64,000 bases of DNA from NCBI GenBank assembly GCA_007922305.1, contig ML677341.1, positions 67,824,663-67,888,662 on the forward strand, given 5' to 3'. The notes under the pieces were generated by a model. It was not told the DNA's origin. It made no database searches and saw nothing but the letters and a program-made list of their open reading frames with translations. Numbering within the stretch: the first letter of the stretch is position 1; every line of letters begins with the position of its first letter. This document shows, piece by piece, positions 35,475 through 46,099 of this stretch. The position numbers and the translations under genes are program-made. This DNA comes from Dermatemys mawii. Taxonomy: Eukaryota; Chordata; Testudines; Dermatemydidae.

Positions 35475-35940
35475 AATAGTGTGGCAAAGTACCCTCCCTG
35501 TCTCACCAGGTATAAGTCTGTTATGCCTGGGAGAGACTGGTTTGGGCAGGGCACTCCTCCTAAACTCTCCAAGGGCAAGCTTTTCCTTCCCTTGATGAGT
35601 TTTTGGCAGGGGTTTTTCCCCTCTGGCCAGGGAATGCTGCCTCCCTTCTTGGAGGAGCTCCCTGTCCTGCTGCCCCAGCCTGCTGGTAGCCTCTCTCTCT
35701 TGCCCCCCTCCTTCCTGACGGGGCATGGGGGGGAAGGTTTAAAAAGATCTCCTTAATTGGGCTTAGCTGATCTCAACTGAGTCTCTGGCAACCTCTATTC
35801 AGCTGGATCCAGTTAACCTGAGGTTACCTTTTCTCATTTGGCAAGGACAGGGCCTTTTACCCTTCTGAGACTGCTTACCACCACTCCCTCCTGTAGCAGT
35901 CTGCTCTGGGTTTACCACAATAGCCGGTGAGAGGAAGACA
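35475..35940. other. Possible antisense LTR remnant
   Basis: TGGCAAAGTACCCTCCCTGT near the left and TCCTGACGGGGCATGGGG inside resemble turtle LTR sequence as I recall it. No terminal repeats or coding were found, so this is a weak call. Confidence 0.3.
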
Positions 35941-36113
35941 GAAAGCAAAACAGATAGCCATTTCCCTCAGTTCCCACTGGCCAGAAACAGTGAACTGCGG
36001 CCACTGGGGACTGTGGGGGGTTGTGCCTGTGGGTAGTCAACATGAACAAAATGTCTCATGGCCCATCAGTGGATTATCTTGATGGGCTGCATGCCAAAGG
36101 TTGCCAATCTCCT
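35941..36113. mobile_element. hAT-like 3' fragment
   Basis: The right end ATGGCCCATCAGTGGATTAT and CCAAAGGTTGCCAATCTCCTG parallels the right end of the hAT at 42713-43375 (TGGCCCACCAGCGGATTACC). It is a truncated relative; the left boundary is uncertain. Confidence 0.6.
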
Positions 36114-36292
36114 GTTTTAGGGCATTAAAAATGTGCAATAATCAAAACAATATGATTAATCTCATAGTCAAGTGCTATAAAACTACCATTTCCATGGTCT
36201 TTAGTTATTAATAGAACTAGTCAATAATTATTATTATAAATTCAGTGCAGTGGATTTTAATTTTCATTTTACTTTTTTTTCTTATCCGGCAG

Positions 36293-36357
36293 GAGAAAGA
36301 AATGAATCAGCAATATCTTCGCAAACTTATATCTGTGATATTCCTGAAATACTGAAG
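36293..36357 (+). CDS. CFAP54: CFAP54 exon 15 of window
   Basis: Short 65-bp exon with acceptor ATCCGGCAG| and donor AAG|GTAATA. It completes the Gly codon and ends in phase 0, encoding GERNESAISSQTYICDIPEI and LK. A polar linker between helical segments. Supported mainly by phase and splice signals. Confidence 0.82.
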
Positions 36358-37256
36358 GTAATATATAATTCTTTGCCACTTGCATAACATTTTCAGAAAG
36401 CATAGCACATGTCCCTTACTAAACATTTTAAAGTTAGAAACATTCTTATAAAATGTAGTAGTTAATTTTATGAAGTTGAAACAGTTTACACAGATATGCT
36501 AGAGCAGAGAAAATTATAGATATTGTACTTCATATCTTCATCATGTAAATCCAGAGAAGTTATTTTTTTCTGACCTTGTACTGTCCTTTGTGATCTGAAA
36601 GATATTTTGTGCTAAAGCTCATTCTTCTATTATACCATGTCCATACTTCTTTCCATTGTACTCTCTCTGTTGTGCTGCAATCAGAGCAGGCCTTAGCATG
36701 GAGGGTGGACTTGGGAAAAAATTTCTCGGGTGCTCCTCCAAACATAGCTGCACATAGTGGTGTGTCAGGTGGGGATTCTCAGTTTTGGGATAGGGGTCCT
36801 AGGTCTCAACCACACATCTTTGCACAAAAATCAACCCTCCCTCCTGGGAGGTCAGAGTTAACAAGCACCACAATCACAATAGAACAGCAATAGGTCTAAC
36901 CCAGGCAGAGCCAGGAACAGACCCAAACCAGGATCTTTAACAGGGGCTATACAGACTTCCTTGGTACAGCATACAGCAAAATGGTCTCCTCTCCCACACA
37001 GACTCTGCCCCATGGCCACTACAGACCAGCCCCCATAAATATACTGTATTAAAACACCTGCATTCTGAATGCAAACTGATTGGTCTTTTGGTGTGGTCTC
37101 AGGGGTCCTGTCAGCTCCAGGCTGCATGGCTGTAAGAGTCCCCTTTTGCAAACAGCTGGTTCCTCTTCTAGCAGCTCCTAGTTGTGACTCTGCACCCCAG
37201 CACTTGGGATTTCTCAGCCTCTGCCCCAGCTCAATGCTGCTGCTTCTCCTCTGCCT
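36358..37256. other. Intron 15, left part, LTR-like sequence
   Basis: From about 36680 the sequence turns GC-balanced (GGGTGCTCCTCCAAACATAG, then AACAGACCCAAACCAGGATC) and resembles internal or LTR parts of a degraded retroelement. No boundary is defined. Confidence 0.3.
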
Positions 37257-37907
37257 GCGGTTGGCAACTTTCTAATTGCTGAAAACTGGACATCCCTGAC
37301 CTTCCCCTGCCCTGCCTCTTCTCATGAGGCCCCACCCCCACTCGTTCGTCTCCCCCACACACTGTTGCTTGCTCTCCCCGACTCCATAGCTTGCTCCCCT
37401 CCGCTCCTGGGACTCACCTGCCACTTGCAGAGCCAGGCTGGGAGGAACTGACATGGAGCCTGTGTGCCCAATCGGGCTACAGCAGCAGGGCTCTGGCTCA
37501 GAGAAGGCGCGAGGAGCCAGGGGCAATTGGGGCATGGCAGGGTGGAGGGGGGCAGTCCCCAGACCAAGGGGCTGAGATGGGGGCAATCAGGGCACAAGCT
37601 GAGGGGGGATGCAGAGTGGGAGGTGGACAGGATGCCCCCTGGGTGGTGGCAGTCACGCTGTGCCAGTACCTACCTCTCTGCTGGAGACTGAAGCCAGCGG
37701 GCTGAGTGCCAGTTCTCTCCATCAGCAGCTGAGCAGCTCCTCCAGGGAAGAGCAGCTGCTCTTCCCCCTCTCAGCAGGGATGCTGATTGCAGTTACTCCG
37801 GTAACCAAATCTGTAGTGTCCAGTCATTACTGCAGTACTGATGGGATGCTGCCAGGTCCCCTTTTTGACCATACTTTCCAGTCAAAAACTGGGCACCTGG
37901 CAACCCT
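37257..37907. mobile_element. MITE-like element with GGTTGGCAAC end
   Basis: Left GGTTGGCAACTTTCTAATTG with AAAACTGGACATCCCTGACC; right TTTTTGACC...AAAAACTGGGCACCTGGCAACCC. The ends are imperfect inverted copies. Interior GC-rich; ORFs there are compositional. Known to me as a turtle repeat design; family not certain. Confidence 0.55.
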
Positions 37908-38870
37908 TCCTCTGCCTTTTCTTTTGTTCTCTCCTTGAAACTTCCCAAGGTTGGTCCCTGTCCTGCCCTACTGTCTGCTCAGTGGCTCAAACCAACCGAG
38001 GTGGACCATAGTTAATTCTGTGTCTCTCTTTTGGAGTGGCACTGCTCCCTAGCCAGTCAGGTCTGTGCAGTATAGCAGGGAAGATGGAAGGGGGAAATGC
38101 CACCAACCAGTCCCATCGCCACCATATAAACACACCTGTCTGCATGTAGCATCCACACCCCGTGGCTTTGCACCCTCAGCACTGCTGTATCAGTCAGATG
38201 GGGTGGAGACCTATTTGGTCTTTGAAAACATCAGGGTGCTCCTTCCTCATTGCTCTTTTCCCCTCCCCACCTATCCCAGGGAGAGACTTGGGTGTCTCCT
38301 GCTGGGGTTATCCTACTTCCCTGTTCTGCTCCTTGCCTTCTATGGGGGCAGAAATGCACAGAAGCACAAGGATTACTCTAGGAACTGTGTACAATAGAAA
38401 TATCTCAGAGATGGGACTACACAGTGAGAAATGTTTGACCCAGGTCACAGTAGAAGAGCTTTCCAGAAAGTGGGGAGAAGATATAATTGGGGGAAAATGA
38501 CATTGGAGGGGCGGTGGTCTTCACTCTCTCTGTGACAACATCCCTGGAAACACTTGAGGAACAAAGACTGAACTGTGGGAAGTGATGATCCCAGGCTAGA
38601 AAGATTTTTAGCCTTTGTATGAAAATCTGAGAGGGCCAAGGCAACTTGTGCCTTAAGATCTACCAGCCTATTTATCACACAGGGTGAGAATTTGCTAATT
38701 TATATCCTACCCATCTAGTGTGTTAAGATCAGTTTGTGGTTTTGTTTATTTACTAAGGTAATCTGCTTTGATCTGTTTGCTATCACTTATGACCCCTTAA
38801 AATCTACCTTTTGTAATTAATATACTTGTTTAGTTTTGTCTTTAAAACCAGTGTAGAGGTCATATTTGGG
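37908..38870. other. Intron 15, central part
   Basis: GC-balanced sequence without recognised coding; possibly further retroelement remnant (see 38900-40160). No conclusive features. Confidence 0.3.
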
Positions 38871-40160
38871 GCAGAGAGCTGTTGTATATCTCTCTCCACA
38901 TTGAGGGAGAGGGCGCATTTTATGAGCTTACGCTATATGGTTCTCTGTGTAGTGCAAGACAATACAGTTCTGGGTTTACACTCCATAGGGGGTGTGCACT
39001 TGTATGCTGGGCAATTCTTTAGCTGTGCTATCCCATGCAGAGCTGCTCTCAGCATCTGTGTGAATATAGCTGCAGCTTGGATTGTCTTCACCTGTATGTG
39101 TGCTGGAAGGAGGCTTGAAAGCTGTCACAGCAGGACAGAGTAAGGGGAACCCAGGTTGGTCGGACAGGCAGGCTCAGTGGTATCCCAGTTCCAAGTGGCA
39201 CCCCAGGGAGAGGGGACCTGTCACAGGGACCTTGTCCTTCACCACTGGGTTTCTTCTGCTGGTATAGACTGAGCACTTATTATACCTCTCCTTCACGGAT
39301 TGGTCTTCTCCACCTAGCAGAATCCTTGAGACTTCCATCTCAGTCTTTTTTGGGGCCAAAGTGGCTTGAAGCATCATAGTAGGCTTAGCGCACCTTCCCA
39401 GCTACCATCTGGGGAAGCCTTATCTGGTGATATCTTCATTTGTCCTGAGGTTTAGGATCTTGCATACCAGTTTGCCCTTTTCCTCATGTAATAGGCCCAT
39501 TGTTTCAGTGGCTGGTTTATTTCTGAGGGGCAGGGCACTCTGATGTGTGGTGGAAAGCCCAATGTCTTGCTGGATAATCTCTAATACTCTCTGAATAACA
39601 GGGCTGTGGCCTTGGATCTGGACACAGAGGTGTTTGCCCTCTTCAAACTCTTTCAGGAGTTTCTAGGAGCTGACTGCAGCTGACTTGCAGCATGCCTGGA
39701 CCACTTCAGTGGGGATGGCATCTCTAAGTCCAGTGCTTCATGGTCAGGACTTCCAGTACATGGTCATCTAGTACTTCTGGTTTGGCATTATCAGCAGTCT
39801 GGACAGGGCATCAACAGTGGTGTGTCTCTGGCCAGATCAGAATTCCAGAGAACTCATAGTTGGCCAGTCTTAAAATCCAGCATTGATCTAGTGCTCCCAA
39901 CTTGGCAGAGCCGATGTGCTCCAGGGGATTATTATACAGGTATGTAGTGAAGCAGGTTGCTGCCAGATAGCCCTTAAACTTTTTGTGATTGTCCAGAGCA
40001 GAGCCAGGAATTCTAGTTTGAAAGAGCTGTAATTTTGTTGTTTCAATCTGATTGTTTTAATGCCTGTCTGGCATATGTTATCACCCTCTCCCACCTCTCC
40101 TGGTCCTGGGAGAGTATTGCTGGCATCTGCATACAGTTTATAGTCCAGGTAGACCAAGTG
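38871..40160 (-). pseudogene. Antisense Ty3/gypsy remnant with RNase H and LTR edge
   Basis: Read on the minus strand, 40157-39888 carries NYSSFKLEFLALLWTITKSL, an RNase H block, and about 39845-39790 gives a VDALSRLL box, the usual end of the RNase H/connection region. Further along on the minus strand, near 39229, TGTGACAGGTCCCCTCTCC looks like the start of a 3' LTR. The YSSFKLEFLAL wording is typical of a gypsy lineage different from the two other gypsy elements in the window. Integrase blocks were not confirmed. Confidence 0.65.
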
Positions 40161-41061
40161 AGTGGATGGATGATACCAAATGCGTCAACAAGTTTTTGAC
40201 CTGCTCTTTACCCATCTATGTCCTGATACCTTGGGTGGTCACAGCTGCTACTGAGAGGTCCCATCAGTCCCACCCTAAGGCCACTCCCAAGGATAAGGAA
40301 TTTATGAGGCAGGATTTATATGGCAGAAAGAATTTATTTCACCACAACTCTTCCAATGAGAGTTTCTCATCAGACTCTTTTGTCAAAATATAGTTTTATT
40401 AATTTTTCTGCAATTTCTAAATTTGCTGACAAGTTGTCAGTGTAACATAACAAACAGTTTTTAGCTTTGGTTTCTGAGGGACACAGTTCATACATCTCTT
40501 CAGGCAGCAGTAAATACCAGTGACATGGCCTCACATTCTGTAGCCACTGCAGTCTCCGTGCAGCATTATTTGTGGCTATAGGCTTCTGGTATTCTAAGGT
40601 AGCTGTAGAATGCTATAGAGAACTTACCTTTTGAGGGTTCTAAACTGTTTTCTGCTAACCAGATGATGCTATTCACACACAGATTTTTTAATAGAATATT
40701 GTAAAACTACTGCTAGGAAATACTGAATTTATGGCTGAGATTTCATCTCCATTGTAAACATATTCTGAGAAATTTGCCTTTGCAGATTTGAATGTTGTTT
40801 TAAAAAGTCTGAGGAGAATCTGTCTCTGTGTGTTTTTATTTATATGTGAATGAGAATATACATGTTTACTACTAACTGTTAAATGGCGGAACTTTAAAAT
40901 TTCAAAATTAGCATGTGAAACCAATGGAATATTGTCTGTCTAAAGAGAATATGATTGGACCTTAATAGCAACAACAAAAAATGATTGCACTTTGCTTTCC
41001 ATAGTATATAAGGTAGCTGCTAGTGCTACTCTCAGTTTATTTGTATATGAATTTATTTCAG
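40161..41061. other. Intron 15, right part
   Basis: Left portion may continue the antisense gypsy (RT side) but is too decayed to read. From about 40680 the sequence is A/T-rich, ending in ATTTATTTCAG acceptor. Confidence 0.35.
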
Positions 41062-41190
41062 AAAAGCCCTGCAGAACAGTTACATTTTGCTTACAAAAAC
41101 CTTGAAAAAGCAATTAATGGAATGAACATGTGTCGCTTAATGACCATTTTACCAGATGGAAAATCAGTACTTGACACCCATTGTACAAAG
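41062..41190 (+). CDS. CFAP54: CFAP54 exon 16 of window
   Basis: Acceptor TTATTTCAG| and donor AAG|GTAAAG, 129 bp, phase 0 to 0. Encodes KSPAEQLHFAYKNLEKAING, then CRLMTILPDGKSVLD. The open frame continues past the donor for 67 codons because a CR1 RT frame begins about 7 bp into the intron. Only GTAAAGT separates exon and element. Confidence 0.9.
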
Positions 41191-41197
41191 GTAAAGT

Positions 41198-42568
41198 ATT
41201 ACAGACCAGTCAGCTTAACTTCTGAACCCAGAAAGATAATGGAGCAAATAACTAAGCAATCAATTTGCAAACATCTAGAAGACAGTAAGGTGATAAGTAA
41301 CAGCCAGCATGGATTTGTCAAAAACAAATTGTGTCAAACCAACCTGATAACTTTCTTTGACAGGGTAACAAGCCTTGTGGATTCGAGGAAGTGATAGATG
41401 GGTATATCTTGACTTTAGTAAAGCTGTTGATACTGTCTCACATGACCTTCTCATAAACAAACTAGGGAAATGCAACCTAGATGGAGCTACTATAAGGTAG
41501 TGCAAAACTGGTTAGAAAACTGTTCCCAGAGAGTAGTTATCAGTGGTTCACAGTCATGCTGGAAGGGCATAATGAGTGCAGTCCTGCAGGGATCAGTTCT
41601 GGGTATGGTTCTGTTTAATATCTTCATCAATTATTTAGATAATGGCATACAGAGTACACTTATAAATTTTGTGAATCATACGAAGCTAGGAGGAGTTGCA
41701 AGTGCTTTGGATAGGATTCAAATTCAAAACGATTTGGACAAATGGTCTGAAGTAAATAGGATGAAATTCAATAAGGACAAATGCAAAATATTCCATTTAG
41801 GAAGGAATAATCAGTTGCACACATACAAAATGGGAAATGACAGCTTAGGAAGAAGTACTGTGAAAAGGGATCTGCGGGGTCATAGTGGACCCAAGCTAAA
41901 TATGAGTCAACAGTGTAATGGTGTTGCAAAAAAGCAAACATAATTCTGGGATATATTAGCAGGAAAGTTGTAGGCAAGACAAGAAGAGTAATTCTTCTGC
42001 TCTACTCCACGCTGATCAGGCATCATCTGGAGTATTGTGTCCAGTTCTGGGCACCACATTTTAGGGAAGATGTGAACAAATTGGAGAAAGTCCAGAGAAG
42101 AGCAACACAAATGATCAAAGGTCTAGAAGAAATGAACTATGAGGGAAGATTGAAAAAATTGGGTTTGTGTAGTCTAGAAAAGAGAAGACTGAGAGGGGAC
42201 ATGATAACAGTTTTCAAGTATGTAAAAGGTTGTTACAAGAAGAAGGGAGAAGGGAGAAATTCTCCCTCCCCCCTGCAACCTCTGAGGATAGAATGAGAAG
42301 CAACGGGATTAAATTGCAGCAAGAAAGGTTTAAGTTGAACATTAGGAAAAACTTCCTGCCAGGGTGGTTAAACACTGGAATAAATTGCCTAAGGAGGTTG
42401 CGAAATCTCCATCCTTGAAGATTTTTAAGAGCAGGCTGGACAAACACCTGTTAGGTATTGTCTATATATTATATACTACTTAGTCCTGCCACACGGTCTA
42501 GATAATACTTAGTGCAGAGGACTGGACTAGATGACCTTTCAAGGTCCCTTCCAATTCTATGATTCTAT
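41198..42568 (+). mobile_element. CR1 LINE, 5'-truncated, degenerate
   Basis: Starts inside reverse transcriptase at YYRPVSLTS and continues with QHGFVKNKLCQTNLITFFD (41308) and VLQGSVLGMVLFNIFINYLD (41582). The catalytic box is degraded: the position of the two Asp residues reads FVNHTKL (41671). Further on comes ATQMIKGLEEMNYEGRLKKL (42108) with LEKRRLRGDM. It ends in the CR1-type tail AATTCTATGATTCTATTC (about 42552-42568). Frames are broken at about 41394, 41500 and 41943. Same sense as CFAP54. Confidence 0.9.
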
Positions 42569-42712
42569 TCAAAAAGACAAATTAGAACAAGATTTGTACA
42601 TAATACAATGGGGTTTGATTAAATTAGAAAGCCAGGCTGTGTTCACACATGGAAATTGTGACACAGATTCATAGATTCCAAGGCCAGAAGGAACCATTGT
42701 GATCATCTAGTC

Positions 42713-43375
42713 CAGTGGTGGGCAACGTGTGGCTCGTGGGCCCCACACCACCTGTCAGGGTAATCTGCGAATGGGTTGCAAGACAGTTTGTTTACATTGA
42801 CCATCCACAGACATGGCCACTGCAGCTCCCAGTGGCCGTGATTCGCCGTTCCTGGCTAATGGAAGCTGCAGCCAGTGGTGCGGGCTGCAGGGACTTGCTG
42901 GCAAGTCTGCAGCTCCCATTGGCTGGGAATGGCGAACCATGGCCACTGGGATCAGGGCCGGTGCAAGGATATTTTGCCCCCTTAGCGAAATTTCCACTTT
43001 GCGCCCCACCCCGGGTGGAGGGGCAATCTGGGCTCAGCCATGTCCTCTGCAGCCACCCCACCCAAGCAGGACATGGGCACAGAGCCCTCGTGCGCCACTG
43101 GCCCCCCACCAAGTGGGACATGGGCATGGAGCCCTCATGAGCCACCGCCCCCAAAGGGGACATGGAGCTCAGCCATCACTCCCTGGCCCCAGTACTTTTT
43201 GGCGCCCCCAAATCTTGGTGCCCTAGCTGGCTGCCTAGCTTGCCTAGTGGTTACACCGGCCCTGATTGGGAGCTGCGGCTGGCCATTCCTGCGGCTGGTC
43301 AATGTAAACAAACTGTCTTGTGGCCCACCAGCGGATTACCCTGACAGGTTGTGAGCCACAGGTTACCTATCGCTG
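42713..43375. mobile_element. hAT element inside the antisense CR1
   Basis: Ends CAGTGGTGGGCAACGTGTGG and CCACAGGTTACCTATCGCTG are inverted repeats. Both sides carry ATCTAGTC (42705-42712 and 43376-43383), a perfect 8-bp duplication of CR1 sequence. Without the nested element the hAT is about 340 bp, non-coding, with an AAACAAACTGTCTTGTGGCC segment inverted against its left side. Relative at 35941-36113. Confidence 0.9.
42953..43264. mobile_element. Second hAT-like element nested in the first
   Basis: Ends CAGGGCCGGTGCAA and TTACACCGGCCCTG are inverted repeats (11 of 11 outer bases match). The flanks ACTGGGAT (42945-42952) and ATTGGGAG (43265-43272) differ from ACTGGGAG by one base each, fitting an aged 8-bp duplication. 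312 bp, GC-rich, non-coding. Confidence 0.85.
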
Positions 43376-43734
43376 ATCTAGTCTTACCTCCAGTATAAGA
43401 CAGACCCTAGAACTTCCCCAAATTAATTCCGAGAGCAGATCTTTTAGAATAACATTCCATCTTGATTTAAAAATTGTCAGTGATGGAGAATCTATCATGA
43501 CCCGTAGTAAATTCTTCCAATGGTTATTTACCCTGACTGTTAAAAATTTACACTTTATTTCCAGTATTAATGTGTCTTTAACTTCCAGCCATTGGATCAT
43601 ATTATACAGTTCTCTGCTAGATCGAGGAGCCCATTAGTAAATATTTGTTCCTGTCTAGATACTTATAGACTGTAATCAGGTCACCCCTTACCCTTCTCTT
43701 TGTTAAGCTAAATAGATTGAGCTCCTTGAGTCCA

Positions 43735-44473
43735 TGTAGTGATCTCGAGTGGTCTCCCTCTGACTGGGAGTGCGAGAGAACCGGGGATACCCCTTGGAGG
43801 GTGGAGCCAAGGCCGCCCCGCCCCCTTCACCGGAAGTACAGGGGCAGGACCGAAACTATAAAAGGCCAGCCCTGCAGCCCAGAAGCGGGGGAAGCAGGGG
43901 AGGAGAAGGATGCTCTGCAGGACTTGCTGCTGCCTGGAGGAGACTCAAGCCCGAGCTGCACTCCAACCCCCGTCGCTGAGGACGACTGACCTGGAATACC
44001 CACCGCCGTGTACCTGGAGGAACCAGACGGCGACTGGACAGCAGAGGTACCCACTCCCTGAGTCAGCCGCCCCTACCCTGAGCAGGGGAACACTAAAGAC
44101 TGTTTGTTTGCTGATTGCCTGAGCCTGAAGCCCAGGCCCCAGCCCTGAAAGACTGTTTTGCTTTGCTGGCTGCCGGTGCCACACCCAGGCTAGAGCCAGA
44201 CTCTCAAAGACTGTTTTGCTGGCTGCCTGTGCCCTGAAGCGCAGGCCTCCGCCCCTAAAGACTGTGTTTGTTGCTGGCTGCCTGAGGCCCTGAAGCCCCA
44301 GGCCCCAGCCTGTGAGACTGATTGTTTGTTGGCTGCCTAAGCCCTGTCCAGGCTACCACTGGCCCCTTTTGAGCGACGGTGCCACTTGCAGGTGACCAAA
44401 CGAAGCCTGAACCCGGTTGGTTTGGACCAGCCTGAGGGGTCTCCGTCCAAGTGGGAGTGCGAGGGAGCCTACA
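43735..44473 (+). repeat. 5' LTR of the Gmr1-like element
   Basis: 739 bp, starts TGTAGTGATC and ends GAGCCTACA. Contains a TATA-type box TATAAAAG at 43857-43864 and, from 44096 to about 44330, five copies of a ~54-bp unit built on AAGACTGTTT and CCTGAAGCCCAGGCC. Its start lacks a few bases present in the other LTR. Confidence 0.9.
43857..43864 (+). promoter_or_regulatory. TATA-like box in 5' LTR
   Basis: TATAAAAG, embedded in a G/C-rich context and conserved at the same place in the 3' LTR (48891-48898). It is the likely core promoter of the retrotransposon; activity today is unknown. Confidence 0.6.
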
Positions 44474-44475
44474 CG

Positions 44476-44493
44476 TGGTGGAGAATGCGGGCA
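44476..44493 (+). promoter_or_regulatory. Primer binding site candidate
   Basis: TGGTGGAGAATGCGGGCA begins 2 bp after the 5' LTR, the normal place and start (TGG) of a tRNA primer site. The tRNA was not identified. Confidence 0.6.
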
Positions 44494-44566
44494 TGTCCCC
44501 TACCCTGAGAGAAGGAGAACGAGCCGACCGCAAGCCTTATGGGACCCCTCAACTAAGACTCTAAAG

Positions 44567-45600
44567 ATGGAAGCTGAGAGGTTAATCAAGTGGCTGGCTG
44601 AGAGCCAGCAGCAACAGCTGCTACAGCAACTCGGCACGCAGCAGCAGCAGTTGATCTGTGAGCTGAGAGCCCAGAGCCGTGAGCAACAACAGCAATGTCT
44701 ACAGCAGCTCGCAGTCCTTTAGCCGAAGCCGGGACCCGCCGACCCCAGGGGAACTCCCAGACCCCCGGATCAAGTCGTGCCTGTCCGCCTGACTAAGATG
44801 GGGCCCGAAGATGACCCCAAGATATTTTTACTCATGTTTGAGCGCGTTGCCTCCGCAGCCGGATGGCCTTCAGCTCAATGGGCTACTTTGCTGGCACCAT
44901 ATCTCACTGGCCCCGCCCAAGCAGCCTACCGGGCCCTGCCAGTGGCTGAGGCCCATGACTACGAGTGTCTGAAGGCTGCGATTCTCGATGTCCTTGAGAT
45001 CACTCCCGAGATGTTTCAGAGGTGCCTGCACGAGAAGACATACCCACTGGGAGCTCTACCCAGACTGGTAGCTCAGCAGGTGAGAGAAGCATGCTGGAGG
45101 TGGCTGCAAGCAGAACAGCGGATGGGCGCAGAAGTAGCCGAGCAGATGGCGCTCGAGCACTTTTTGCATATCCTGCCAGCCCGAGGATGGACATGGGTCA
45201 TATGCCATCAACCGACCACACTGAGGAAGTCGGTGGAGCTGATGGAAGACTTTCTGGTGGCGGAAGCTCTGGTTGGGCCAGGGCTCCGCCATTCAACTGC
45301 CACGCCAGCCCTGTCCCGAGAAGAATCGACCTGGGGCCCAAGAAGCGAGCCGCGACCCAGTCTACAACCCGCAGGCAAAGGGTGGCCTGGCCTGGCTCGA
45401 CACAGACCCCGAAGAGAGCGGGGTCCCCCGTTAGATGTCCATGCTGAGAGGAGACCCTCCGCTGCCGAGGCGCCTGCTCCAGTGCTGACTGCCTCAGACA
45501 AGCCCTGACTCTCCGACCTGTGGCCCTGCTTCACCTATGGCCATTTCGGACACTTCCGTCAAGAGTGCCCAACGATGGACTGCAGCTAAGCCCAGGTCTG
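44567..45600 (+). pseudogene. gag of Gmr1-like element, SCAN-like region and zinc knuckle
   Basis: The reading starts MEAERLIKWLAES, followed by a Gln-rich stretch (44600-44710). An in-frame TAG stands at 44720 and the frame resumes to a TGA at 45506. The part at about 44985-45270 has the spacing of a SCAN domain: an RxWL motif (WRWLQAEQR, 45101), EHFLHILPA (45157) and SVELMEDFL (45232). A zinc knuckle follows at 45527-45568 in which the second Cys reads Tyr (CFTYGHFGHFRQEC). A further TAA lies at 45587. Family knowledge: the SCAN domain of vertebrate zinc-finger proteins derives from gag of this group. Confidence 0.85.
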
Positions 45601-45910
45601 GGCAGGGGAAACCAGAGCCCGAATGCCATCCCCACGTAAGCTCACCACCCATGTTGTAGTGAATGGTACCTCCATCTCCGCACTCATTGACTCAGGCTGT
45701 GGGGAGATGCTGGTCCGCCAGGACATCGCCCACCCTTCTGAGCTGCCGTATGGGGTCCTTCATCTCCAGTGTGTCCACAGGGATGTGCGACCTTATCCCA
45801 AGGCCCCAGTGGCCCTGACCGTACAGGGGAAAACCTGAACCCTGATGGTTGGCTGAGACCCAAAGCTGGCGTACCCAGTCATCCTGGGACAGGACTAGGA
45901 AGACTTTGCA
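45601..45910 (+). pseudogene. Protease of Gmr1-like element
   Basis: In the same frame as gag. The aspartic protease active-site motif LIDSGC is at 45684-45701. YPVILG (about 45872) corresponds to the later conserved block. Stops lie at 45836, 45854 and 45893. Retroviral-type protease that would process gag-pol; not functional in this copy. Confidence 0.8.
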
Positions 45911-46099
45911 GGGCTCCTGTGCACAGCGGTCGATGGGGCTGCACCGGCAGAGTCAGCTCTTGAAGGGGAGCCAGTAGAAGAGGCTAACCAAGCTCGCGGG
46001 GACCTTGACGGGGATGACTAGTCAGCGAATCCGCCACCCCGGGACGACCAGGAAGGAGAGGAGCCCGACCTGGAGGAGACCCCCATACTTAGTCCAGAC

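Larger units (their letters stand above)
42665..43734 (-). mobile_element. CR1 LINE, antisense, left part
   Basis: Begins with ATTCATAGATTCCAAGGCCA (CR1 3' end read backwards) and resumes after the hAT insertion with CTAGAACTTCCCCAAATTAA, ending at CTCCTTGAGTCCA. It continues at 49886 after the LTR retrotransposon. With the + CR1 on its left it forms a 3'-to-3' pair 96 bp apart. Confidence 0.9.

Noticed and set aside
41023..41394. Single 123-codon gene
   Set aside because: It is CFAP54 exon 16 read through its donor into a CR1 fragment; the first codons are intronic.
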